A DNA stretch of 64,000 nucleotides from Stenotrophomonas indicatrix (GCA_041545745.1 CP168152.1:1672001-1736000); one strand, 5' to 3'. Positions 50,548 to 59,448 are shown, counted from the first letter of the stretch. Numbers and translations are program-made. The notes: a model not told the origin generated them from the letters alone.

Positions 50548-51474
50548 TCAGTAGCGCGCGTCCTTCGGTTTCGGGTCGCGTGGCCAGTCCTTGGCCTTGC
50601 CGGCGAAGTCCGGGCGCGGCTGATTGATGAAGTAACTGGCGATATCCACCGCATCCTGGTCGGGCATCACCTGCTGGCCCAGTGGCGGTTCACGGGTCAC
50701 CGCCGGCGGCATGTTGTGCTTGATGAAGCCAGCGGCCTTGTACAACCGCGCCATGCCGGCACCGATGTTGAAGCTGCGCTCGCCCCACAACGGCGGGAAC
50801 GCGATATCGCCGCTGGCATCGCGCTGGCCTTCGCCGTTGTCGCCGTGGCAGGCGGCGCACTGCGCGGCGTACAGCGCCTGCCCACGTATCGGGTCCGGCG
50901 TCAGCGTGCTGTCGATCGGCCCTTCGCTGGGCGCGGCCACGCGTGCACCCTCCGGTACCGGGCGGCTCAGCCACGCCATGTATTCCAGCATGGCCCGCAT
51001 CTCCGGCGCGTCCTTGGCCAGCGGTTTGCCGTTCATCGAACGCTGCAGGCAGCCGTTGATGCGCTCGGCCAGACCGATTTCCCTGCCCGGGCGCGGCATG
51101 TAGCGCGGGTAGCTGCCGCCGCCGGTGTTGAAGTAGTGATTGCCGAACGGTCGCTTGCCCTCGGCCATGTGGCAGGAGTTGCAGTTCAGATCGTTGCCGA
51201 CGTTGTCCGGCAACAGCCGCGCGGTTTCATTGAGCAGGCGACGGCCGAACATCACCGTGTCTGCGTTGCCGAGGCCGGCGATCTCTTCGGCACTGGGCAC
51301 GTGGTATTGACCCACCACCTGGCCGTGGCGGTCGAGGATATCCAGGGTCCTTGCCACCTCCGCATCCAGGTCCGGGTACAGGTGCTGGTATAGCAACGTA
51401 CCGGCACCGGCCAGCAGCACCGCAACCACTGCGCTGGCGATCAGCGCTCTGGAACGCTTCTTCGAACGCCTCAT
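50548..51474 (-). CDS. Diheme cytochrome c, TsdA-like
   Basis: A 308-residue periplasmic or membrane-anchored cytochrome with an N-terminal helix (about 12-32). Two heme sites are visible: CNSCH at about 97-101 and CAACH at about 205-209. The pattern ERINGCLQRSMNGKPL between them is typical of thiosulfate dehydrogenase TsdA, where that Cys is the axial ligand of the first heme. It may therefore oxidise thiosulfate or reduce tetrathionate. It is coupled by ATGA to the upstream triheme cytochrome gene, an electron partner by position. Exact activity is an inference. Confidence 0.8.
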   Translation of the reverse strand: MRRSKKRSRALIASAVVAVLLAGAGTLLYQHLYPDLDAEVARTLDILDRHGQVVGQYHVPSAEEIAGLGNADTVMFGRRLLNETARLLPDNVGNDLNCNSCHMAEGKRPFGNHYFNTGGGSYPRYMPRPGREIGLAERINGCLQRSMNGKPLAKDAPEMRAMLEYMAWLSRPVPEGARVAAPSEGPIDSTLTPDPIRGQALYAAQCAACHGDNGEGQRDASGDIAFPPLWGERSFNIGAGMARLYKAAGFIKHNMPPAVTREPPLGQQVMPDQDAVDIASYFINQPRPDFAGKAKDWPRDPKPKDARY

Positions 51475-52817
51475 TGCGCCGTCTCCTGCGGGACCACATG
51501 CACCGGCTTGTCACGCACGACCCGGCGCATGCGCGCCACGTCCAGTTCACTGACCGCACTGGCCTGGTTGCCCCAGCTGTTGCGGATGAAGGTGAGGATG
51601 TCGGCGAGCTGCGCATTGGGCAGTCGCTCGAAGCCCGGCATGGTGAACGCCATCCGGTCATGCGGCGTGTGCGGCGTGCGTCCACCGATCAGGGTTACCT
51701 GCAGCAGCGAGCTGGGATCGTCGGCGAACACGATGGAGTTGCCGGCCAGAGCAGGGTAGACCCGTGGCATGCCACGGCCATCTGCACGATGGCAGGCCTG
51801 GCAGTGTTCGGCGTAGGCCAGCGAACCGGCCACCCGGTAGTCGCCGCCGCGCAGTGCGGCGGTAGTGGTGTCGGTGCCCGGGGTCCGTTGCACGCTGCGA
51901 CCTTCGCGTGCCGGCAACTGCTTCAGGTACCGCGCCATCGCCAGCAGATCGGCATCGGACAGGTACTGCGTACTGTGCTCGACCACATCGGCCATGCCGC
52001 CGAAGGCCGCGGAACGATCGGTGCGGCCGGTGCGCAGGAACTCGACGATCTCGGCTTCGCTCCAGCTGGCCAACCCGGTCGCTTCGTTGCGCAGGTTCTT
52101 CGCATACCAGCCTTCCAGCACCGAGCCGGACAGGAACTGGCGACTGCCATCATCGGCCATCGCCTTTTCCTGGAAGGCCAGCCCGCGCGGGGTATGGCAC
52201 GCGCCGCAATGGGCCAGGCCTTCCACCAGTTCGGCGCCGCGCTGCTGGCCGGCATCCAGGGTTGGATCAGGGATGAAGCTGCGCGGGCGCGCGAACAGCA
52301 GCTGCCACCAGGCAAGCGGCCAGCGCATGTTGGCCGGCCATGGAATCGTGCTGTCGGCGTTGTCCTGCCGGACCGGCTGCACTGCGCCCATGAAGTAGGC
52401 ATACAGTGCCTTGATCTCGGCATCGCTGGCGATCACGTACGAGGCGTAGGGCATTGCCGGATACAGCGGCTGGCCGTCATGGCGGATGCCACGCCGCACC
52501 GCGCGCTCGAAATCCGCATAGTCGTACGTGCCGATGCCGGTATCCGGGTCCGGGGTGATGTTGGTCGAGTACAGCGTGCCCATCGGTGTCTGCATGCCAA
52601 GCCCACCGGCGAACGGTCTGCCGCCCGGTGCGGTATGGCAGGCGGCGCAGTCGGCGGCACGCGATAGATACCGGCCCTGCTCGATCAGGGTCGGGTCGTG
52701 GATATCAACCTCGGCCGGTTGCCGTGGGGCGAACCAGTACGGTGTGCTGCGGGCGATGCCGTAGGCGGCGGTCAATGTGGCGGCCAGGGCAATGGCGAGC
52801 TTGAACGAGGTGCGCAT
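51471..52817 (-). CDS. Triheme membrane cytochrome c (dehydrogenase-type)
   Basis: A 448-residue cytochrome with an N-terminal signal or anchor (MRTSFKLAIALAATLTAAYG) and three CxxCH sites: CAACH (about 56-60), CGACH (about 204-208) and CQACH (about 341-345). The lay-out equals the cytochrome subunit of membrane alcohol, gluconate or sorbitol dehydrogenases, but no dehydrogenase subunit is adjacent; the partner is instead the TsdA-like diheme protein. I chose the ATG at 52817 because the signal sequence follows it; the frame is open upstream through the operator. A perfect FNR-type palindrome lies 35 bp ahead. Confidence 0.82.
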   Translation of the reverse strand: MRTSFKLAIALAATLTAAYGIARSTPYWFAPRQPAEVDIHDPTLIEQGRYLSRAADCAACHTAPGGRPFAGGLGMQTPMGTLYSTNITPDPDTGIGTYDYADFERAVRRGIRHDGQPLYPAMPYASYVIASDAEIKALYAYFMGAVQPVRQDNADSTIPWPANMRWPLAWWQLLFARPRSFIPDPTLDAGQQRGAELVEGLAHCGACHTPRGLAFQEKAMADDGSRQFLSGSVLEGWYAKNLRNEATGLASWSEAEIVEFLRTGRTDRSAAFGGMADVVEHSTQYLSDADLLAMARYLKQLPAREGRSVQRTPGTDTTTAALRGGDYRVAGSLAYAEHCQACHRADGRGMPRVYPALAGNSIVFADDPSSLLQVTLIGGRTPHTPHDRMAFTMPGFERLPNAQLADILTFIRNSWGNQASAVSELDVARMRRVVRDKPVHVVPQETAQ

Positions 52818-52851
52818 GCTGGCACTGTGGCCATTCGTGCGATGGCGTTCA

Positions 52852-52865
52852 TTGATCCGGATCAA
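52852..52865 (-). promoter_or_regulatory. FNR/Anr-type operator
   Basis: TTGATCCGGATCAA fits the FNR consensus TTGAT-N4-ATCAA exactly, and the surrounding CATTGATCCGGATCAATG is an 18-bp perfect palindrome. It lies 35 bp before the triheme cytochrome ATG and suggests induction at low oxygen. If it acts at the usual -41.5 position, transcription would start almost at that ATG, so the mRNA leader would be very short or translation starts a little later. Confidence 0.8.
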
Positions 52866-53000
52866 TGCTCTGGCCGGTCGCGACATTGTGACAAGCTGAA
52901 TCGATCCTGCGCTGTCATCAACTCGTCATCCAGCTGCGATAGATGGCATCGGGCGCGACCGCTAACCTGCCACGCTGTCGCACTTTTCCCCTGACTGCCC

Positions 53001-54152
53001 ATGAAGCGCCTGCTGCTGCTTTTGCTGGCGTGCGCCGGCCTGTGGCTGGCTGCATGCTCTTCTTCGATGACGGCCTCGTCCACCTCGCTCAGCGATCGCC
53101 TGATCGCGCCCGGTGGCGTTTCGACCCTGCTTGATCAACCGCGTATCGCCGCCGCTGTGGCCGCGCTGCCGAACCGGCATGGGTTCGCCGCGGGCCGTGA
53201 TGGCGTGCCGATCTTCTGGCGTGCTTTCGATCCGGGTGACTATGGTGCGCGCTACCACTACCTGCCGCAGCAGCACCAGAACGGTCTGCCGCTGGATACC
53301 GGGCTGAGCCTGGCCGTACCGCAACCGTTCCGCGCGCAGGCGCCGCGTGGCACCGTGGTGCTGCTGCACGGCTGGATGATGAACGGTGATTCGATGCTGC
53401 CGTGGTCGCTGCAGCTGGCCGAGTCGGGTTACCGCGTGGTCACCCTGGACCTGCGCAACCATGGCCAGTCCGGCGCCGGCCCCTCCGGCTACGGCACCTA
53501 CGAATCGGACGATGTGGTGGACGTCATCGCCGAGCTGCGCGCGCGCGGCGAAGTGACCGGCCCGCTGTACCTGTTCGGTGTTTCCTATGGCGCTGCCACC
53601 GCACTGTTCACCGCCGACAAGCTGGGTGACCAGGTTGCAGGCGTGGTGGCGATGGAATCGTTCGCCAATGCCGGCGTAGCGATCCGCACCATGATTCCGC
53701 ATCTGATGGCCCTGCAGCCGGAAGGCTTGAAGGCACAGGCGATCGCTTCGTATGCACGCTGGCGCTACGGCAGCCAGGACATCAACCAGGTGGTGGCCGC
53801 CGCCAGCCGCCGCATCGACGTGGACCTGGACAAGGTGGATGTTGCCCGTGCGCTGGCCGATACACGTGCCTGCGTGCTGCTGCTGCACGGACAGGGCGAC
53901 CAGCACATTCCGGTCAGCCAGGGGCGTGCACTGGCACAGGCCAATCCGCGTGCGCACTACATCGAGATGCGCGGCGAAGATCACATCACCCTGCCGCTGC
54001 GGCTGGACCTGCTGGCCGGGGTGGTCGATGACTGGATGGCGCGCGACGAGCACCACCCGAAGACCGCGTGCCCAGCGCCGCAGTTGCCGGCACAGGCCGA
54101 GTGGCTGGTGCACGGCGTCGATGCACCAGCAAAGACCCCAGCGCGCAGCTGA
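53001..54152 (+). CDS. Alpha/beta-hydrolase lipoprotein
   Basis: A 383-residue predicted lipoprotein esterase or lipase-like hydrolase. The signal ends in a lipobox (LWLAAC, Cys at about 19). The fold motifs are TVVLLHGWMMNGDSM (oxyanion His-Gly), the nucleophile elbow GVSYGA, an Asp in LLLHGQGDQHIP and His in EDHITLPL. The 183-bp gap upstream holds the FNR palindrome, nearer the divergent cytochrome gene. It ends against a large inverted repeat and converges with an MFS gene. Substrate unknown. Confidence 0.82.
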   Translation: MKRLLLLLLACAGLWLAACSSSMTASSTSLSDRLIAPGGVSTLLDQPRIAAAVAALPNRHGFAAGRDGVPIFWRAFDPGDYGARYHYLPQQHQNGLPLDTGLSLAVPQPFRAQAPRGTVVLLHGWMMNGDSMLPWSLQLAESGYRVVTLDLRNHGQSGAGPSGYGTYESDDVVDVIAELRARGEVTGPLYLFGVSYGAATALFTADKLGDQVAGVVAMESFANAGVAIRTMIPHLMALQPEGLKAQAIASYARWRYGSQDINQVVAAASRRIDVDLDKVDVARALADTRACVLLLHGQGDQHIPVSQGRALAQANPRAHYIEMRGEDHITLPLRLDLLAGVVDDWMARDEHHPKTACPAPQLPAQAEWLVHGVDAPAKTPARS

Positions 54153-54158
54153 ACCCTC

Positions 54159-54236
54159 AAAAAGGGGACGGAGGGGATTAAGTCGCATTCGGCCTACTAG
54201 TGCAGGAAACGACTTAATCCCCTCCGTCCCCTTTTT
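54159..54236. terminator. Bidirectional terminator with 27-bp perfect inverted repeat
   Basis: Arms at 54159-54185 and 54210-54236 are perfect complements, starting AAAAAGGGGACGGAGGGG and ending CCCCTCCGTCCCCTTTTT, around a 24-nt loop. Each strand therefore reads a stem followed by five T. It sits exactly between two convergent genes. The arm sequence looks like a dispersed xanthomonad repeat rather than a random terminator. Confidence 0.8.
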
Positions 54237-54239
54237 GCT

Positions 54240-55379
54240 TCAGGGCAGGCGGCGGGCCAGTGAACGCGCCGACGCCGCCACGCCCAGCAGCATCGCCGCC
54301 ACGCACAGGAAGGCAAAGCCCAGGCTGGTAGCATGGGCGAGCGCGCCGATCGCTGCGGGGCCCGCAAGGATTCCGGCATAGCCCAGCGTGGTGACTGCGG
54401 TGATCGCAATGCTCTCCGGCATCGCGCGCTGCTGGCCGGCCATCGAGAACAGGGCGGGCACGATGTTGGCGCAGCCCAGGCCCACCAGCACGTAACCGAC
54501 CAGCGCCATCGCGAAGGAGGGCACCAGCGTGGCCAGTGCGAAACCGGCCGCCGCGGTGATGCCGCCAATGACGATGGTGCGGGTGCGGCCAAGGCGCTCG
54601 ACGATGCCGTCGCCGAACAGACGCATCGCGGTCATCGCCAGCGTGAACACCGCAAAGCCGGCACCGGCCTGGTCGCGCGATACCTGCCGCACGTCGGCCA
54701 GAAACACTGCACTCCAGTCGAGCATCGAGCCCTCGGCCAGGAACACCACGAAGGCCAGCACGCTGATGAACAGCACGACGCCGTGCGGCACCGCCAGCAT
54801 CGGGCCGTCATGCAGGATGCGCTGCGGGCGCCAGTGCGGGGCCGACAGCACGGCCACCAGCAGCATGGCCGCCACGGCGACCACTGACGCCAGCCACAGC
54901 GGCGTGCCGAGAACCAGCAGGCCGGTCATGCAGCCGGCGCCGATGAAGCCGCCGATGCTGTAGAACGCGTGGAAGCCGGACATCATCGGTCGCCCCGCAT
55001 CGCGCTCGACGGTCACCGCCTGCATGTTCATCGTGCAGTCCATCGCTCCCACACCCGCACCGAACACAAACAGCGTCGCTCCCAGTGCCAGCGGCGTGGG
55101 AGCGAGCGTCAGCAGTGGCAGGGCGAGCAGGATCAACGCGGTGGTGGCGATCATCAAGCGGCGTGAGCCCAGCCGCGCGGTCAACGCACCTGCCAGCGGC
55201 ATCGCCAGCAATGAGCCGAGGCCAAGGCACAGCAACAGCCCGCCGAGGCTGGCATCGGACAATCCGGCCTGGGCCTTGGCATAGGGCACCATCGGCGCCC
55301 AGGCAGCGGTGGCAAAGCCGGGGATGAAGAATGCAGCGCGGGTCGCGTGCTGCTGGGCGCGGGGAGAGGAAGGCGTCAT
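54240..55379 (-). CDS. MFS transporter, YbjJ-like
   Basis: A 379-residue inner-membrane transporter with about 12 hydrophobic segments. The family signs are RAAFFIPGFATAAWAPMVPYAKAQAGLSD at the N-terminus, LTARLGSRRLM after helix 2 and a second GDGIVERLGRTRTIVIGG in the middle. YbjJ-like carriers are often annotated as sugar or drug exporters; the substrate is unknown. A LacI-type palindrome lies 30 bp before its ATG. It ends three bases from the bidirectional terminator. Confidence 0.85.
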   Translation of the reverse strand: MTPSSPRAQQHATRAAFFIPGFATAAWAPMVPYAKAQAGLSDASLGGLLLCLGLGSLLAMPLAGALTARLGSRRLMIATTALILLALPLLTLAPTPLALGATLFVFGAGVGAMDCTMNMQAVTVERDAGRPMMSGFHAFYSIGGFIGAGCMTGLLVLGTPLWLASVVAVAAMLLVAVLSAPHWRPQRILHDGPMLAVPHGVVLFISVLAFVVFLAEGSMLDWSAVFLADVRQVSRDQAGAGFAVFTLAMTAMRLFGDGIVERLGRTRTIVIGGITAAAGFALATLVPSFAMALVGYVLVGLGCANIVPALFSMAGQQRAMPESIAITAVTTLGYAGILAGPAAIGALAHATSLGFAFLCVAAMLLGVAASARSLARRLP

Positions 55380-55408
55380 GCGCGAGAAGGGCTCCAGAGG
55401 ATCCCTTT

Positions 55409-55424
55409 ATGAAAACGTTTTCAT
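55409..55424 (-). promoter_or_regulatory. LacI-family type operator palindrome
   Basis: ATGAAAACGTTTTCAT is a perfect 16-bp palindrome with a central CG, the form bound by LacI/PurR/CcpA-family repressors. It lies 30 bp upstream of the MFS transporter ATG. No LacI-family gene is in the window, so the regulator would act from elsewhere. Confidence 0.65.
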
Positions 55425-55565
55425 GGGCCCTGGGCAAGTGCCATGAACGACATCAGACGACGCATACGATTGCAGTGGTCCGGATGCGTCACCGTTGATT
55501 AACGTCGCCAGCGCAAAGTAGCCCGACGGTGGGCATTCCGCCTGGCCGCCGCCGGAGATCAGCGC

Positions 55566-56261
55566 ATGAGCACTACACCGACCATCCTCCTCGTCCATGG
55601 GTTCTGGGGCGGGGCCGCACACTGGGGCAAGGTCATCCTGGAGCTGCACCGCAAGGGCCACGACCAGGTGAAGGCGGTCGAACTGCCGCTGACCTCGCTG
55701 GTCAACGACGCCGAGCGGACGCGCAGGATGATCCGCCAGATCGATGGCCCGGTGGTACTGGTCGGGCACTCCTACGGGGGCGCGGTGATCACCGAAGCCG
55801 GCAACCAGCCCAATGTGCAGGGTCTGGTCTACATCGCTGCATTCGCGCCGGACAGTGGTGAGAGCCCCGGCGGCATTACCCAGCAGCACCTGCCCGAAGC
55901 AGCACCGAACCTGGCCCCGGACAGTGATGGCTATCTGTGGCTGCGTGCCGACAAGTTCCATGAGAGCTTCTGCCAGGACCTCAGCGCCGACGAAGGCTGG
56001 GTGATGGCGGTGACCCAGAAGGCGCCGCTGGCCAGCACCTTTGGTGATGCGATCAGCGACCCGGCGTGGAAGCACAAGCCGAGCTGGTACCAGCTTTCCA
56101 GCCAGGACCGGATGATCGCGCCACAGAACCAGAAGGCCATGGCCGTACGCATGCAGCCCAAGCGCCTGCTGCAGCTGGAGGCGAGCCATGCCTCACTGGC
56201 CTCGCATCCGGCCGAGGTGGCGGCACTGATCCTGGAGGCCGTGGCCGCCGTCGACGGCTGA
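55566..56261 (+). CDS. Small cytosolic alpha/beta-hydrolase
   Basis: A 231-residue hydrolase without signal peptide. Motifs are ILLVHGFWGGAAHWG (oxyanion His-Gly), VVLVGHSYGGAVI (Ser nucleophile) and a late Asp/His pair in SSQDRMIAP and LEASHASLASHP. The sequence resembles hydrolases related to EstC/pyrethroid-type esterases. It diverges from the MFS gene, sharing the 186-bp gap with the LacI-type palindrome, and precedes a siderophore receptor. Confidence 0.82.
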   Translation: MSTTPTILLVHGFWGGAAHWGKVILELHRKGHDQVKAVELPLTSLVNDAERTRRMIRQIDGPVVLVGHSYGGAVITEAGNQPNVQGLVYIAAFAPDSGESPGGITQQHLPEAAPNLAPDSDGYLWLRADKFHESFCQDLSADEGWVMAVTQKAPLASTFGDAISDPAWKHKPSWYQLSSQDRMIAPQNQKAMAVRMQPKRLLQLEASHASLASHPAEVAALILEAVAAVDG

Positions 56262-56319
56262 CCATCGATACGGAGCAAGCAGAGCCTGATCAGACCCGGG
56301 CGCCACTCACGACAGCGGG

Positions 56320-56345
56320 GGCGCAGGAGAGTAAACTCCTGCGCC
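56320..56345 (+). other. Hairpin in the leader of the siderophore receptor
   Basis: GGCGCAGGAG (56320-56329) pairs perfectly with CTCCTGCGCC (56336-56345) around AGTAAA. There is no T tract after it. It lies between the hydrolase stop and the receptor GTG and may be a transcript end or a leader structure. I saw no Fur box in this gap. Confidence 0.4.
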
Positions 56346-56421
56346 GGCGGCCTTTGGCCGCATCCCCCCCCTTGCCTCGAGCCGCCGCCAGAGGATCCCA
56401 CCCCTTCGTGGAGGTCCCGTC

Positions 56422-58617
56422 GTGTCGTCTGTGCCTGTTCGTTTTTCCGTGCTCTCCCTGCGTCGTCGCCCGTTGGCGAACGCCCTTGCCCATGGTCTTC
56501 TGCTGACCTCGCTGGCCGCTGCCGGCGCCGCTTCGGCGCAATCCGCCCCGGCTGAAGAGGAGGGCAAAACGCCCTCGCAGACCCTGCAGACCGTGCAGGT
56601 CACCGCCAACCAGCTGGGCACCATCACCGAAGGCAGCGGCGCCTACACGCCGGGCACCATCGCCACCGCCACCCGCCTGGTACTGACCCCGCGGCAGACC
56701 CCGCAGACCATCAGCGTGATCACCCGTGCGCAGATGGACGACTTCGGCCTGGATGGCATCGATGACGTGATGCGGGTGACCCCGGGCATCAGCATCGTCA
56801 CCTACGACAGTGAGCGCACCGAGTACTACGCACGTGGTTTTGCCGTGCAGAACTTCCAGTACGACGGTATTCCGATGTCGCGCGACTCGGCCTACTCGGC
56901 CGGCAATACGCTCAGCGATACCGCGATCTACGACCGCATCGAAGTGCTCAAGGGTGCCACCGGCCTGCTGACCGGCATGGGCGATCCCGGCGCGACCATC
57001 AACCTGGTGCGCAAGAAGCCGGGCAAGGAATTTGCCGGCAGTGCGACGCTCGGCGTCGGTCGCTGGGACGACTACCGTGCAGAAGTCGATGTCGGCGGCC
57101 CGCTGACCGCCGATGGCCGCGTGCGTGGCCGTGCGGTGGCTGCCTGGCAGGACAAGCATTCCAATCTGGATTTCTACCAGCGCACCAGCAAGGTCGGCTA
57201 TGCCGTGCTGGAAGCCGATCTGGGCGAACGCACGCTGCTGACCGTGGGTGGCGACGTGCTGGAGAGCGACCCCAAGGGCTCGACCTGGGGCGGCATTCCG
57301 TTGCTGGACAGCCAGGGCAATTTCAATGACATGCCGCGCTCGTTCAACAACGGTACCCGCTGGAGTGGCTGGCGCCAGTACGTGCGCACCGGCTTTGCCA
57401 CGCTGGAACACACGTTCGACAACGACTGGGTGGCCAAGCTGCAGCTCAACCACCAGGTCAATGGCTACGATGCCGCGCTGGCGGGTGCGGCCGGCGGCAA
57501 TCCCGATCCGGTCACCGGCGAAGGCGTCTCGCTGTGGCTGGGCAAGTACGTCGGCAAGACGGTCAGCAACGCTGCGGACTTCTATCTGAGCGGCAACTTC
57601 GGTCTGTTCGGCCGCCAGCATGAACTGGTGGTCGGCGGCAGTGCGTCGCGCAAGCGCTGGACCAACACCGGCTATTCGCCGCAGCCCGGCTACCCGACCG
57701 CCGTTGCCGACTACAACAGCTGGAAGGGTGATATCCCGGAACCGGAATGGCAGCGCGGTTATGGCAACAATGAAGTGACCCGCGAGAACGGTCTGTACGT
57801 GGTCGGTCGCTTCGACGTGGCCGACCCGTTGAAGGTGATCGTCGGCAGCCGCCTGGCCAGCTACCGTTCGCCGCAGACGCGCGAGACCGGCGTGTTCGTG
57901 CCGTATGCCGGCGTGGTCTACGACCTTGGTGAGCACTATTCGGTCTATGCCAGCTACAGCACCATCTTCAAGCCGCAGGGTGAGCGCGACGAACAGGGCA
58001 AGGCACTGGATCCGCTGGAAGGCCGCAGCTATGAAATGGGTCTGAAGGCGGAGTTCCTCGACGGCCGCTTCAATGCCAGCGCGGCACTGTTCCAGCTTGA
58101 CCAGGACAATTTCGCCCAGCCTACAGGCGGCAAAACGCCGACCGGCGATATCGCCTATCGCGGATTGATGGGGGTGCGCACCAAGGGCTACGAACTGGAG
58201 TTGTCCGGACAATTGGCCGAGGGCTGGCAGGTGCAGGGCGGCTTTGCGCACAAGATCGCCCGCCAGGCCGGGACCAAGGTGTCCACGCTGGAGCCGGAAA
58301 ACCAGTTCAGCCTGCACACCAGCTACCGTCTTCGCGGCGACTGGCGTGGCCTGACCGTCGGTGGCGGCGCGCGCTGGCAGGATTCCACGTTCGGCAACAT
58401 CACCAACCCGGCCAGTGGTGCGTCGGTGGTTCATCGCACCCAGCCGTACTGGCTGCTGGATGCCATGGCCCGCTACCAGTTCAACGATCGCCTGTCGGCT
58501 ACCGTCAACGTCAACAACCTGCTGGACAAGCGCTATTACACGATCTTCAGCTGGTACAGCACCTACACCTGGGGCGAGCCGCGCAACGTGCGGCTGGCGG
58601 TGACGTACAAGTTCTGA
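56422..58617 (+). CDS. TonB-dependent siderophore receptor (FpvA/FhuE-like)
   Basis: A 731-residue outer-membrane receptor for a ferric siderophore. The signal peptide is long (about 1-40, ending AASAQS). TonB box and plug: LQTVQVTANQ, LTPRQTPQTISVITRAQMDDFGL, RGFAVQNFQYDGIPMSRDS, DRIEVLKGATGLLTGMGDPGATINLVRK, which is the siderophore-receptor signature. Barrel ends RNVRLAVTYKF with the terminal Phe. It has no STN domain. Start is GTG with GGAGG 8 bases upstream. No sigma or synthesis genes are adjacent, so it probably takes up a foreign siderophore. Confidence 0.93.
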   Translation: MSSVPVRFSVLSLRRRPLANALAHGLLLTSLAAAGAASAQSAPAEEEGKTPSQTLQTVQVTANQLGTITEGSGAYTPGTIATATRLVLTPRQTPQTISVITRAQMDDFGLDGIDDVMRVTPGISIVTYDSERTEYYARGFAVQNFQYDGIPMSRDSAYSAGNTLSDTAIYDRIEVLKGATGLLTGMGDPGATINLVRKKPGKEFAGSATLGVGRWDDYRAEVDVGGPLTADGRVRGRAVAAWQDKHSNLDFYQRTSKVGYAVLEADLGERTLLTVGGDVLESDPKGSTWGGIPLLDSQGNFNDMPRSFNNGTRWSGWRQYVRTGFATLEHTFDNDWVAKLQLNHQVNGYDAALAGAAGGNPDPVTGEGVSLWLGKYVGKTVSNAADFYLSGNFGLFGRQHELVVGGSASRKRWTNTGYSPQPGYPTAVADYNSWKGDIPEPEWQRGYGNNEVTRENGLYVVGRFDVADPLKVIVGSRLASYRSPQTRETGVFVPYAGVVYDLGEHYSVYASYSTIFKPQGERDEQGKALDPLEGRSYEMGLKAEFLDGRFNASAALFQLDQDNFAQPTGGKTPTGDIAYRGLMGVRTKGYELELSGQLAEGWQVQGGFAHKIARQAGTKVSTLEPENQFSLHTSYRLRGDWRGLTVGGGARWQDSTFGNITNPASGASVVHRTQPYWLLDAMARYQFNDRLSATVNVNNLLDKRYYTIFSWYSTYTWGEPRNVRLAVTYKF

Positions 58618-58636
58618 TCGCGTTGCGACATGACAT

Positions 58637-58664
58637 GCCCGCGATGCCGGACGGCATCGCGGGC
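58637..58664. terminator. Hairpin between convergent siderophore receptor and pirin genes
   Basis: GCCCGCGATGCC (58637-58648) pairs perfectly with GGCATCGCGGGC (58653-58664) around a 4-nt loop in the 54-bp gap. T-rich sequence (GTGTTGGTT) follows on the plus strand only. Confidence 0.6.
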
Positions 58665-58671
58665 GTGTTGG

Positions 58672-59373
58672 TTACAGCGGCAGGTCGAACACCAGCACTT
58701 CGGCGTCGTTGCCGTTTTCCAGGGTCAGCTGTGCCTCGTCGCTGACCTGCAGTGCGTCACCTGCTTCCAGGGTGATGCCGTTGACCTGCAGTTGGCCCCG
58801 CGCCACCTGCACATACGCGCCGCGGCCGGCAGCCAGGGCGTGATGCAGCTTCTGCTCGCCATCGAGGATGGTGGCGAAGATGCGCGCATCCTGGTGGATG
58901 TGCAGCGAGCCATCGGCGCCATCCGGCGAGGCGATCAGGCGCAGCTGGCCGCGCTTGCTGTCCGGCGTGAAGTGGGTCTCCTCATACGACGGCGTGATGT
59001 TCTCGGTCTGCGGGAAGATCCAGATCTGCAGGAAATGCACCGGATCGGTGGCCGAATGGTTGAACTCGCTGTGGCTGACGCCGCTGCCGGCGCTCATGCG
59101 CTGCACGTCGCCGTAGCGCAGCACCGAACCGGTGCCCATCGAGTCCTTGTGTTCCAGTGCGCCACCCAGCACATAGGAGACGATCTCCATGTTGCTGTGG
59201 CTGTGGGTGCCGAAGCCCTGGCCGCCGGTCACCTTGTCTTCGTTGATGACCCGCAGCGGGCCGAAGCTCACATAACGGGGGTCGTAGTAGCTGGCGAACG
59301 AGAAGGTATGGCGCGAGGACAGCCAGCCATGCTCGGCCAGGCCACGGGTAGCGCTCTTGCGGATCTGCAGCAT
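58672..59373 (-). CDS. Pirin-family protein (YhaK/YhhW type)
   Basis: A 233-residue bicupin protein; pirins of this type can act as quercetin dioxygenases. The metal-binding N-terminal cupin shows GFGTHSHSNMEIVSYVLGGALEHKDSMG and SHSEFNHS; the rest of the motif set (RYVSFGPLRVINEDKV, LQIWIFPQTENITPSYEE) is diagnostic. I chose MLQIRKSATRG, with GGAGA 8 bases upstream. It diverges from a LysR gene, the common arrangement in which the regulator controls the pirin gene. Confidence 0.9.
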   Translation of the reverse strand: MLQIRKSATRGLAEHGWLSSRHTFSFASYYDPRYVSFGPLRVINEDKVTGGQGFGTHSHSNMEIVSYVLGGALEHKDSMGTGSVLRYGDVQRMSAGSGVSHSEFNHSATDPVHFLQIWIFPQTENITPSYEETHFTPDSKRGQLRLIASPDGADGSLHIHQDARIFATILDGEQKLHHALAAGRGAYVQVARGQLQVNGITLEAGDALQVSDEAQLTLENGNDAEVLVFDLPL

Positions 59374-59448
59374 GATGGAATCTCCTTGTTCGATGGTTTC
59401 GATGGAGCGGGTTCGGCTGGAAGCCGCTGTGTTTCCCCGTTGGAGAGA

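Noticed and set aside
56262..56421. Fur box before the siderophore receptor
   Set aside because: No GATAAT-type 19-bp palindrome is visible; the only structure is a GC-rich hairpin.
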